This document shows, in pieces, positions 1 to 6,265 of a stretch of DNA of 39,327 nucleotides. The stretch spans positions 1 to 39,327 of IMG/VR virus record IMGVR_UViG_3300030060_001120. One strand, 5' to 3'. Numbering within the stretch: position 1 is the first letter of the stretch; each line of letters begins with the position of its first letter. Made by a program: the position numbers and the translations under genes. This DNA is from a virus. Under the pieces are notes generated by a model. The model saw only the letters and a program-made list of their open reading frames with translations, had not been told where the DNA came from and searched no databases.

Positions 1-135
1 GTTAATTTTAAGTATGAAAATCGGACATCTAAACACTTATAAATTTTGTTAACTTGAAAGAGCTAAAAAGACCTTAAAAAACTTGCTGTATTTACTGTAA
101 ATCTTGATAAGTTTTGTAATGTTGTAAAGTGTATG

Positions 136-167
136 CCCCCACGCAGGATGCCCACCCCCCTACCCCC
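136..167 (-). other. Candidate G-quadruplex (four G-tracts on the minus strand)
   Basis: The plus strand has C-tracts at 136-140 (5), 151-153 (3), 155-160 (6) and 163-167 (5). The minus strand, and RNA made from the leftward promoter at 262-290, would therefore carry four G-tracts separated by loops of 2, 1 and 10 nt. That meets a relaxed G-quadruplex pattern; the 10-nt loop is long. Such a G-rich block stands out in an AT-rich genome. Folding is inferred only. Confidence 0.45.
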
Positions 168-223
168 TATATATATGTAATGCTTACACATTTTATACCG
201 ATTTACTTTGTAAACCACGCAGG
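139..223. repeat. Pair of 9-bp direct repeats CCACGCAGG
   Basis: CCACGCAGG occurs at 139-147 and again at 215-223, 76 bp apart, in the non-coding region ahead of terS. A GC-rich 9-mer repeated inside a short AT-rich stretch may be a protein-binding site, for example for the small terminase, but two copies are thin evidence. Confidence 0.35.
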
Positions 224-261
224 TCTAGGTGGTACTATACAGCCCCCCGGGGCACAATTAC

Positions 262-290
262 ATTGTACAGTTGGTTTTCCTTCTTGTCAA
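262..290 (-). promoter_or_regulatory. Leftward sigma70-type promoter (TTGACA-N17-TACAAT)
   Basis: On the minus strand the -35 TTGACA lies at 290-285 and the -10 TACAAT (one mismatch to consensus) at 267-262, with a 17-nt spacer. Transcription should start near 255 and run left out of the window. It is back to back with the rightward promoter at 318-346, and the two -35 elements form an 8-bp inverted repeat (CTTGTCAA 283-290, TTGACAAG 318-325). This looks like the divergent switch region between leftward and rightward gene blocks. Confidence 0.7.
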
Positions 291-317
291 CCCCTTTTTT
301 AAAATAACTTAAAAGAC

Positions 318-346
318 TTGACAAGTTTTAAATCCACACATATAAT
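318..346 (+). promoter_or_regulatory. Rightward consensus sigma70 promoter of the terminase operon
   Basis: TTGACA at 318-323 and TATAAT at 341-346 are separated by exactly 17 nt, a perfect match to the bacterial sigma70 consensus. The expected start of transcription (about 7 nt after the -10) falls on or next to the terS ATG at 353, so the mRNA may be leaderless. The -35 lies in the short palindrome ACTTGACAAGT (316-326), which could double as an operator. Use of host RNA polymerase is implied. Confidence 0.85.
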
Positions 347-352
347 AATACC

Positions 353-766
353 ATGAGCAATCTACCCACAAAGCGTAAATTAACGGAAAAACAAGAGAAA
401 TTCTTGGAAAATGTTATTGAAACTAAGGGTAATCTCAAACTTTCAGCCGAACTTGCAGGTTACTCAGGCAATCACTACCAAATAATACAAAGTCTTAAAC
501 AGGAATTAGTTGATTTAGCCTCCGATGTACTTGCGAAGGAAGCACCTACAGCAGCTTTTAAGCTTGTGGATGTTTTAACAACAAATAAACCTATACCTCA
601 AGCTAATGTAAAGGTACAAGCTGCTCAAACAATACTAGACCGAGTAGGTTTAGGTAAGAAAGAGAGATTAGATATTAATCATAATGTACAAGGTGGTATC
701 TTTATCCTTCCAGAGAAGGAAACTATAGATATAACCGACTATTCAACAGTATCTACAGGAGAATAA
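353..766 (+). CDS. Terminase small subunit-like protein (TerS)
   Basis: A 137-residue protein. Its N-terminal third (about residues 10-40) has the pattern of small-terminase DNA-binding domains: LTEKQEKFLENV, then a helix-turn-helix-like stretch ending in ELAGYS, resembling the Lys-x-x-x-Phe...AGYS pattern of Terminase_2-type proteins. The middle is helical and suits oligomerisation. The C-terminus holds a GIFILPE strand, often seen at the end of such proteins. Small terminases recognise the packaging site and deliver DNA to TerL. It is the first gene after a perfect sigma70 promoter and has no room for a Shine-Dalgarno. There is no other Met, so this start is the best choice. Family membership is by pattern only, but the position supports it. 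Confidence 0.7.
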   Translation: MSNLPTKRKLTEKQEKFLENVIETKGNLKLSAELAGYSGNHYQIIQSLKQELVDLASDVLAKEAPTAAFKLVDVLTTNKPIPQANVKVQAAQTILDRVGLGKKERLDINHNVQGGIFILPEKETIDITDYSTVSTGE

Positions 767-946
767 ATGGCTAAAAAGAAATCTACTGTTAATAAGGCTG
801 GTAATTATACTAAGCCTACTATGCGTAAGCGTATATTTAATAGAATAAAGGCAGGTACCAAAGGTGGTAAAGCCGGACAATGGAGTGCTCGTAAGGCACA
901 GATGTTAGCTAAAGCCTACAAAGCTGCTGGTGGTGGTTATAAGTAA
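767..946 (+). CDS. Small basic protein, 59 aa, function unknown
   Basis: The ORF begins on the base after the terS stop and ends with a TAATG overlap into the next gene. The product is 59 residues, rich in Lys, Arg, Gly and Ala, with no predicted membrane segment. It starts MAKKKSTVNKAGNYTKPTMR and ends in a Gly-Gly-Gly-Tyr-Lys tail. Similar short lysine-rich proteins recur near terminase genes in marine phages; their role is unknown, and binding to packaged DNA is only a guess from charge. The tight coupling and coding-like composition argue that it is real. Confidence 0.75.
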   Translation: MAKKKSTVNKAGNYTKPTMRKRIFNRIKAGTKGGKAGQWSARKAQMLAKAYKAAGGGYK

Positions 947-1206
947 TGGCTAAAGCTGCATCACAACGAAGTCTTGACAGATGGACCAGACAGAAGTGGA
1001 GAACCCCTAGTGGTAAGAAATCTTCTGAGACTGGCGAAGTGTATGCACCAGAAGAAAAGATTAAAAGATTAAAGTCTACAGCTTCGGGTCGAGCAAAACT
1101 AGCACGAGCTAATAAAAAGAAACGAGCTGCTACTAAAGCAGGTAAACAACATGCACGACATGGTTTACATAAAAGAAGAACTACTAGGAAATACAAGAAA
1201 AAATAA
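946..1206 (+). CDS. Small basic protein resembling DUF5872, 86 aa
   Basis: An 86-residue, strongly basic protein. The segment LDRWTRQKWRTPSGKKSSET followed by GEVYAPEEKI is typical of the DUF5872 type found in many phage and environmental genomes: a W-x-x-Q/E-x-W-R-T-x-S-G-K pattern, then G-E-x-Y. The second half is a Lys/Arg-rich tail ending in KYKKK. No enzyme motif is seen. It overlaps its neighbours by one base on each side (TAATG), so the small basic genes are translationally coupled. The DUF assignment is from memory of the motif and was not searched. Confidence 0.7.
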   Translation: MAKAASQRSLDRWTRQKWRTPSGKKSSETGEVYAPEEKIKRLKSTASGRAKLARANKKKRAATKAGKQHARHGLHKRRTTRKYKKK

Positions 1207-1490
1207 TGGCAAAAGATAGCAGATTAAAAAGAGCAGGAGTAAGTGGTTATAATAAACCAAAGCGTACTCCGGGACACAAAACTAAATCACATATAGTAGT
1301 TGCTAAGGTTGGCGACAAAATTAAAACTATTAGGTTTGGTCAAAAAGGAGCTAAGACTGCAGGTAAACCTAAGTCAGGTGAGTCTGCTAGAATGAAAGCA
1401 AAGCGTAAAAGCTTTAAGGCTAGACACGCTAAGAATATTGCTAGAGGTAAAATGTCTGCAGCTTACTGGGCTGACAAAGTTAAGTGGTAA
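1206..1490 (+). CDS. Small basic conserved phage protein, 94 aa
   Basis: A 94-residue basic protein starting MAKDSRLKRAGVSGYNKPKR. A short beta-like strand (about residues 29-46, HIVVAKVGDKIKTIRFGQKG) is followed by a helical Arg/Lys-rich segment (KSFKARHAKNIARGKMSAAY) and a Trp-rich end. The pattern is common in marine phage genomes. It may fall in an uncharacterised DUF, which I cannot confirm. It starts in a TAATG overlap and is followed without a gap by the IscU gene at 1491. Its role is unknown. The charge suggests nucleic-acid binding. Confidence 0.7.
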   Translation: MAKDSRLKRAGVSGYNKPKRTPGHKTKSHIVVAKVGDKIKTIRFGQKGAKTAGKPKSGESARMKAKRKSFKARHAKNIARGKMSAAYWADKVKW

Positions 1491-1913
1491 ATGGCATACT
1501 CTCAAAAAGTAGTAGATAGGTTTGAAAGTGTTTTAAACAATCCACAGAAACATTCTGTTGGAAGGTTTGACCCTAAAGACCCTAATGTCGCTACAGGTAT
1601 GGTGGGTGCACCTGCATGTGGTGATGTTATGAAGCTACAGATAAAACTAAACGATGATGTTATAGAAGATGTCAAGTTTAAAACATATGGATGTGGAAGT
1701 GCTATTGCATCCTCTACAATGTTTGTAGATATGTTAAAAGGTAAAACTATAGAAGAAGCTAAACTTATTAAAGATAAAGATATAGCTACAGCTTTAGAAC
1801 TACCACCAATTAAATTACATTGTAGTGTACTAGCAGAAGATAGTATAAAACATGCAATAGAAGATTGGGAAAGAAAAACAGCACACAGAAAACATAATTA
1901 TTACGAGGAGTAA
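1491..1913 (+). CDS. iscU: IscU/NifU-N type iron-sulfur cluster scaffold protein
   Basis: A 140-residue protein closely matching bacterial IscU, on which Fe-S clusters are built from sulfur given by IscS and then handed on by HscA/HscB. All key residues are present: C43 in GAPACGD, D45, C68 in YGCGSAIAS, and H110-C111. The HscA-binding loop is LPPIK at 104-108 (LPPVK in E. coli). The N-terminus has a few extra residues near 18-23, and the C-terminal tail is slightly longer (HKHNYYEE-like) than usual. It starts on the base after the previous stop. Found inside a packaging operon, it is a cellular gene captured by the phage. It probably works with host IscS/HscA, since no partner genes are visible here. 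Confidence 0.93.
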   Translation: MAYSQKVVDRFESVLNNPQKHSVGRFDPKDPNVATGMVGAPACGDVMKLQIKLNDDVIEDVKFKTYGCGSAIASSTMFVDMLKGKTIEEAKLIKDKDIATALELPPIKLHCSVLAEDSIKHAIEDWERKTAHRKHNYYEE

Positions 1914-1915
1914 AA

Positions 1916-2020
1916 ATGGATATTATAATTGGAATAGTAGTTGCTACATTTGTTGTAGGTGGTATTGTTTATAAATACAAACCTGAATGGATTAAAGTAA
2001 TTAAATCATACTGGAAGTAG
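1916..2020 (+). CDS. Single-pass membrane micro-protein, 34 aa
   Basis: A short ORF two bases after the iscU stop, preceded by a good Shine-Dalgarno (GAGGAG at 1905-1910, 5 nt from the ATG). The product begins MDIIIGIVVATFVVGGIVY, a clear transmembrane helix over residues 2-19, followed by a short Lys/Trp-rich tail (KYKPEWIKVIKSYWK). The function is unknown. Small membrane peptides of this kind can act on the host envelope. The strong ribosome-binding site is the main argument that it is expressed. Confidence 0.65.
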   Translation: MDIIIGIVVATFVVGGIVYKYKPEWIKVIKSYWK

Positions 2021-2024
2021 TCTC

Positions 2025-2222
2025 ATGTCTTATACATTTGGCAGTAACGAGAAGCCTGTCTTAATGACAAACAAAAAAAATAAAGGTAGGCTTTATGCAC
2101 CTTCGAATGGAGGTAAAGGAGCTGCACCAAGGATTAATATATATTCTAAACAGTATCAAGATAACTGGGATAAAATCTTTGGTAAAAAAGTTTCCGACAC
2201 CGATAAGGTTGAGGAGGCGTAA
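2025..2222 (+). CDS. Hypothetical protein, 65 aa
   Basis: A 65-residue polar protein with a Gly/Asn/Lys-rich first half (KNKGRLYAPSNGGKGAAPR) and an acidic C-terminus. There is no membrane segment or catalytic motif, and I do not recognise the family. It starts 4 bp after the preceding micro-protein and is followed by the hairpin just before terL. Its place in a gapless operon supports it being real. Confidence 0.55.
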   Translation: MSYTFGSNEKPVLMTNKKNKGRLYAPSNGGKGAAPRINIYSKQYQDNWDKIFGKKVSDTDKVEEA

Positions 2223-2224
2223 GA

Positions 2225-2268
2225 GACTTCCTAGAACTTTTATACATTCACCTATGTTTTAGGAAGTC
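2225..2268 (+). promoter_or_regulatory. Hairpin covering the ribosome-binding site of terL
   Basis: GACTTCCTAGAAC (2225-2237) can pair with GTTTTAGGAAGTC (2256-2268): 13 bp with one G-U pair, closing an 18-nt loop. AAGAG (2221-2225) and CTCTT (2272-2276) may add an outer helix in an alternative pairing. The only purine-rich Shine-Dalgarno candidate for terL, AGGAAG at 2261-2266, lies in the 3' arm, 10 nt before the ATG. The fold could therefore hold back terL translation. It has no T-run, so it is not a typical terminator. Regulation is inferred. Confidence 0.6.
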
Positions 2269-2276
2269 CAGCTCTT

Positions 2277-4040
2277 ATGAAAATACCAAAAGATTATATA
2301 AAAAGAAAAGGTAACACAATACCTTTTGGTTATGAAGAAAGTAATATAGAAGGTTACTTCAAACCAATACCAGAACAACTCTCATCTTTAGATACCTACA
2401 TACAAGGTATTAAAAATCAAGAATATTCTTTAAGACAAGCTGCTTCTTTTTTAACAGAAGAAACTGGCAGGAAGATAAGTCATGTCGCATTAAAAAATTA
2501 TATTGATAAGGGTGGTTCTGTTGCTGAACAAAGAAAAAAAATTATAGCAAAGAAAGCTAAACAAATTAAAAAACAAAAAAAGAATTTATTACAAAGAGAA
2601 CAAACTTTAAAAAAAGAACAAGAAATAATAAACAAGGTTACTAAGCCTGAAGAATCAAAAGTAATTATTGAAGAAGAGATTAGTCCTTCTTTAGAAGAAA
2701 CATTAAAAAACTCAAAGGTAGTCTTTCACGCAAACGAAGGACCACAAACAGATTTCTTAGCTGCAGATGAGAAAGATGTACTCTATGGTGGTGCAGCAGG
2801 TGGTGGTAAATCTTATGCCATGCTTGTTGACCCACTAAGGTACGCACACAAAAAAGCACACAGAGCACTCATACTTAGAAGGTCTATGCCAGAACTTCGT
2901 GAAATGATTGACAAGTCTCGTGAACTATACCCACAAGCATTTCCCGGTGCTAAGTTTAGAGAAGTAGAAAAGCTTTGGAACTTTCCTTCTGGAGCTAAAA
3001 TAGAATTTGGATTCTTAGAACGAGATGCTGATGTATACAGGTATCAAGGACAAGCATATAGTTGGATAGGGTTTGATGAAATAACTCACTTACCTACAGA
3101 GTTTAGCTGGAACTATCTTGCTTCTAGACTTCGTACTACTGACCCAACTATAAAAACATATTTAAGATGTACAGCTAACCCCGGTGGTGTTGGTTCTCAA
3201 TGGGTTAAGAAAAGATATGTAGACTCTTATGATTATAATAAAAGTTTTATAGGTAGTGATGGATTAACTAGAAAGTTTATACCAGCTAAGTTAGCTGATA
3301 ATCCATACTTAGCAGAAGATGGAGTGTATGAACAAATGCTAAAATCTTTACCTCCTACTCAAAGACAACAATTACTTGAAGGTAACTGGGATGTAGCAGA
3401 AGGTGCAGCTTTTACAGAGTTTGACCCAAAGGTTCATGTTATAACTCCATTTGCATTACCTTTACATTGGGAAAGAACAAAAGGTATTGACTATGGTTAT
3501 GCTTCAGAGTCTTGTTGTTTGTGGGGCACTATAGATATTAACGATGGGACATTAATAATATACAGAGAATTATATAGAAAAGGCTTGACAGGTGAAGAAT
3601 TAGCTACTATAATAACAGATATGGAAACAGAAGACCCTTTTTCGGTTGCAGGGGTCTTAGATACTGCTGCATGGGCTAATACAGGTACTACAGGACCGAC
3701 TGTTGGAGAGAGTTTAGTCAGAGCAGGACATAAATTAAGAAGAGCTGATAAGAATAGAGTACAAGGTAAAGTACAAATACACGAATTTTTAAAGGTGCAA
3801 GAGAATGGTAGACCTAGGTTACAGATATTTAATACATGTCCTAACCTAATAAGAGAATTACAGTCTATACCATTGTCTAAAAACAATCCGGAGGATGTAG
3901 ATACTCATGCTTCGGACCATGCTTATGATGCTCTAAGATATATGATAATGGGTAGACCTAGAATAGTTAGCCCATTAGAAAGAATTAGAGGTTTAAAACG
4001 AGAAATGTTTAAACCTTCTGATAGTACTTTTGGATATTAA
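2277..4040 (+). CDS. Terminase large subunit (TerL)
   Basis: The 587-residue packaging motor. ATPase: Walker A GGAAGGGKS at 171-179, Walker B WIGFDE at 263-268 (D267, catalytic E268), motif III TANPGG at 299-304. Nuclease: acidic residues in GIDYGY (D405), GVLDTAAW (D462) and SDHAYDALRY (D547, D551). It pumps DNA into the procapsid and cuts the concatemer. The first ~150 residues are an extra region: a resolvase-like helix-turn-helix (about 43-80, YSLRQAASFLTEETG...) and a Lys-rich coiled coil (82-122). This suggests built-in DNA binding besides the separate TerS. The start follows a hairpin that covers the Shine-Dalgarno. A consensus promoter lies inside the gene at 3585-3613. Confidence 0.95.
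   Translation: MKIPKDYIKRKGNTIPFGYEESNIEGYFKPIPEQLSSLDTYIQGIKNQEYSLRQAASFLTEETGRKISHVALKNYIDKGGSVAEQRKKIIAKKAKQIKKQKKNLLQREQTLKKEQEIINKVTKPEESKVIIEEEISPSLEETLKNSKVVFHANEGPQTDFLAADEKDVLYGGAAGGGKSYAMLVDPLRYAHKKAHRALILRRSMPELREMIDKSRELYPQAFPGAKFREVEKLWNFPSGAKIEFGFLERDADVYRYQGQAYSWIGFDEITHLPTEFSWNYLASRLRTTDPTIKTYLRCTANPGGVGSQWVKKRYVDSYDYNKSFIGSDGLTRKFIPAKLADNPYLAEDGVYEQMLKSLPPTQRQQLLEGNWDVAEGAAFTEFDPKVHVITPFALPLHWERTKGIDYGYASESCCLWGTIDINDGTLIIYRELYRKGLTGEELATIITDMETEDPFSVAGVLDTAAWANTGTTGPTVGESLVRAGHKLRRADKNRVQGKVQIHEFLKVQENGRPRLQIFNTCPNLIRELQSIPLSKNNPEDVDTHASDHAYDALRYMIMGRPRIVSPLERIRGLKREMFKPSDSTFGY
3585..3613 (+). promoter_or_regulatory. Consensus sigma70 promoter inside terL
   Basis: TTGACA at 3585-3590 and TATAAT at 3608-3613 are separated by exactly 17 nt. 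This is again a perfect sigma70 match, here within the nuclease half of terL. Transcription would begin near 3620 and run into the portal gene at 4042. Being inside a coding region it could be chance, but a perfect match at optimal spacing is rare, and it would boost portal and head genes over terminase. Confidence 0.55.
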
Positions 4041-4041
4041 T

Positions 4042-6234
4042 ATGGAAGACAATACATTTCTAAATGCAGATAATCTATATGAAGATGTAGAAGGCGAAGC
4101 TGGTAAAAATTTAAATTTAGAAGAAAGTCAAGAAAGAAATTTAATAGGTCTAATAAAAGGTAGATATGCTTTAGCTGAAATGGCTAGAGATACTGATGAA
4201 AAAAGATGGATAAAAGCATATGAAAACTACAGAGGTTTGTATGCTAAAAATATTAGATTTAGAGAATCAGAAAAGTCTAGAGTATTTGTTAAGATAACTA
4301 AAACAAAAGTATTAGCAGCTTTTGGTCAATTAGTAGATGTTATATTTGGAACAGGTAAGTTTCCTATAGGTATAAATGAAACTAAAGTTCCAGAAGGTGA
4401 AACAGATATAGCACACCTAGATGTAAACAATCCTAATCAAGGTATTGAAACTTCTATTCCTGATGACATAGGCAATAGAGAAGGAGCTAATGTAAATCCT
4501 TTTGATGTTGGTTACGAAGGTGATGGCAGAGTATTAGAACCGGGCAAAAGTTATTTTAAAGGTGACTATGCTGAAAGTATAGAAGATGAAGTAGCCCCTA
4601 TGTTAGTAGATGGAGCTAGTCCTGACCCTCAAAAAATAGAACTTTCTCCAGCTCAAAGAGCTGCAAGAAGAATGGAAAAGCTTATCCATGACCAAATAGA
4701 TGAATCTAATGGTTCTTCTGAACTAAGAAATGCTTTATTAGAAGCTTCATTACTTGGTACTGGTATTATAAAAGGACCTTTTAATTTTAATAAAAAATTA
4801 CATAACTGGACTAATAACGAAGAAGGTAATAGACAATACTCTCCTTTAGAAGTTAGAGTTCCTAGAATAGAATTTGTAAGTTGTTGGGATTTTTATCCTG
4901 ACCCAGATGCTACGAATATAGATGAGTGTGAATATATTTTTCATAGACACAAAATGAATCGTAGTCAATTAAGGCAGCTAAGACATATGCCTTACTTTAA
5001 TAAAGATGCTATTAGAGCTTGTATTCAAAAAGGTGCAAACTATGTTGAGAAGGATTACGAATCTCAACTTAGAGATGATAGAAGAGCAGATGAAGAAGTA
5101 GGTAGTAACTTTGAAGTTCTTGAGTATTGGGGTATTATGGATGCTGAATACGCAAGACAAGCTGAAATAGATTTAGATGAGTCTATAGATGATTTAGATG
5201 AAGTACAAGTAAATATTTGGATGTGTGGAGATATTGTACTTAGAGCTGTAGTAAATCCATTTACACCACATAGAATACCATATCATTCTTTTCCATATGA
5301 AAGAAATCCATATAACTTCTTTGGTATTGGAATAGCAGAGAATATGGATGACAGTCAACAAATTATGAATGGTCATGCAAGAATGGCTATTGATAATTTA
5401 GCAATGTCTGGTTCATTAGTATTTGATGTAGATGAGTCTGCTTTAGTTGCAGGTCAAAACATGGAAATATATCCGGGTAAAATATTCAGAAGACAAGCTG
5501 GAATGCCCGGACAAGCTATACATGGTTTAAAGTTTCCTAATACATCACAAGAAAACTTAATGATGTTTGATAAGTTTAGACAACTTGCTGATGAGCAAAC
5601 TGGTCTTCCTAGTTACTCTCATGGGCAAACAGGTGTTCAAAGTATGACAAGAACTGCTTCTGGTATGTCTATGTTACTTGGAGCAGCTAGTTTAAATATA
5701 AAAACTGTTGTAAAGAATCTTGATGACTTTTTATTAAGACCATTAGGAGAAGCTTACTTTCAATGGAACATGCAGTTTCATGAAGGTGATTTAGATGTAG
5801 AGGGTGATTTAGAAGTTAAGGCTACTGGTACAAATAGCTTGATGCAAAAAGAAGTACGAAGTCAAAGATTGACTATGTTCTTACAAACTGCACAAAGTCC
5901 TGCTATTGCACCATTTGTTAAGATTTCTAAACTTGTAAGTGAACTTGCTTATAGCTTAGACTTAGACCCAGATGAAATTCTGAATGACCCTGAGGAAGCA
6001 GCTATCATGGCACAAATAATAGGAATGCAAAATGCTGGACAAAATAATGGCGAGGAAGCTCAACCCCTTGGTGAACAACAGGGAGCAATGGGAGGTAATG
6101 CAGGAACACCTGTCCAACCTCAAGAACTTGGCGTTACAGGAACTGGTGGTGGCAACATCGGAACAGGAAATGTACCGGTTGCAGGGGAAACTTCGTTTAG
6201 TGGGAATGCTGGAGCAGCTCCCATCACAGGTTAA
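4042..6234 (+). CDS. Portal protein
   Basis: A large protein of 730 residues from the ATG at 4042. A TTG at 4030 would add four residues and overlap terL; I prefer the ATG. Its place right after terL, its size, and a region of podovirus portal character (helical stem with SYSHGQTGVQSMTRTASGMS and NLDDFLLRPLGEAYFQW) mark it as the dodecameric portal at the capsid vertex. An acidic insert lies around residues 110-190. The C-terminus (last ~65 residues) is low-complexity Gly/Asn/Gln-rich, which allows a second gene to be read in another frame over 6032-6234. Family assignment rests on synteny and sequence character. Confidence 0.88.
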   Translation: MEDNTFLNADNLYEDVEGEAGKNLNLEESQERNLIGLIKGRYALAEMARDTDEKRWIKAYENYRGLYAKNIRFRESEKSRVFVKITKTKVLAAFGQLVDVIFGTGKFPIGINETKVPEGETDIAHLDVNNPNQGIETSIPDDIGNREGANVNPFDVGYEGDGRVLEPGKSYFKGDYAESIEDEVAPMLVDGASPDPQKIELSPAQRAARRMEKLIHDQIDESNGSSELRNALLEASLLGTGIIKGPFNFNKKLHNWTNNEEGNRQYSPLEVRVPRIEFVSCWDFYPDPDATNIDECEYIFHRHKMNRSQLRQLRHMPYFNKDAIRACIQKGANYVEKDYESQLRDDRRADEEVGSNFEVLEYWGIMDAEYARQAEIDLDESIDDLDEVQVNIWMCGDIVLRAVVNPFTPHRIPYHSFPYERNPYNFFGIGIAENMDDSQQIMNGHARMAIDNLAMSGSLVFDVDESALVAGQNMEIYPGKIFRRQAGMPGQAIHGLKFPNTSQENLMMFDKFRQLADEQTGLPSYSHGQTGVQSMTRTASGMSMLLGAASLNIKTVVKNLDDFLLRPLGEAYFQWNMQFHEGDLDVEGDLEVKATGTNSLMQKEVRSQRLTMFLQTAQSPAIAPFVKISKLVSELAYSLDLDPDEILNDPEEAAIMAQIIGMQNAGQNNGEEAQPLGEQQGAMGGNAGTPVQPQELGVTGTGGGNIGTGNVPVAGETSFSGNAGAAPITG

Positions 6235-6265
6235 GGAGGCTATAGAGAGAAAAAATGAAGGGTGA
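6032..6265 (+). CDS. Small helical protein overlapping the portal gene, 77 aa
   Basis: This ORF sits in a different frame from the portal and overlaps its last 203 bases. The product looks like a genuine folded protein: after MLDKIMARKLNP it runs LVNNREQWEVMQEHLSNLKN, then SEQEMYRLQGKLRLVGMLEQ. This is the pattern of small 'portal-downstream' proteins in other podovirus-like phages (N-x-R-x-x-W ... Y-R-x-Q-G ... L). A Shine-Dalgarno (AGGA, 6021-6024) is 7 nt before the ATG at 6032; an internal ATG at 6047 is another possible start. The stop overlaps the next gene's ATG region. The function is unknown, perhaps a portal or scaffold partner. Confidence 0.7.
   Translation: MLDKIMARKLNPLVNNREQWEVMQEHLSNLKNLALQELVVATSEQEMYRLQGKLRLVGMLEQLPSQVKEAIERKNEG

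Larger units (their letters stand above)
1..261. other. Non-coding region left of the terminase operon
   Basis: No convincing gene is seen here. The stretch is AT-rich except for a cluster of C-tracts (136-167) and the 8-bp palindrome CCCCGGGG (245-252). It lies downstream of the leftward promoter at 262-290, so it probably encodes the untranslated leader of a leftward transcript whose genes are outside the window. Its place just before terS also makes it a candidate for a packaging or genome-end site, but nothing in the sequence proves that. Confidence 0.5.

Noticed and set aside
63-191. A 42-codon minus-strand ORF across the G-tracts (starts MCKHYIYIGGRGVGILRGG)
   Set aside because: No ribosome-binding site, odd Gly/Arg content caused by G-runs, and no known similarity. 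It lies after a leftward promoter, so it is not impossible but is unsupported.
2908-2936. TTGACA at 2908-2913 in terL as another promoter
   Set aside because: The sequence 15-18 nt downstream has no TATAAT-like hexamer.
3497-3886. A 129-codon minus-strand ORF opposite terL
   Set aside because: It is antisense to the conserved nuclease domain, with no ribosome-binding site and no neighbour on that strand.
4030-4032. TTG at 4030 as the portal start
   Set aside because: It overlaps terL and adds only four residues. The ATG at 4042 just after the terL stop is simpler.
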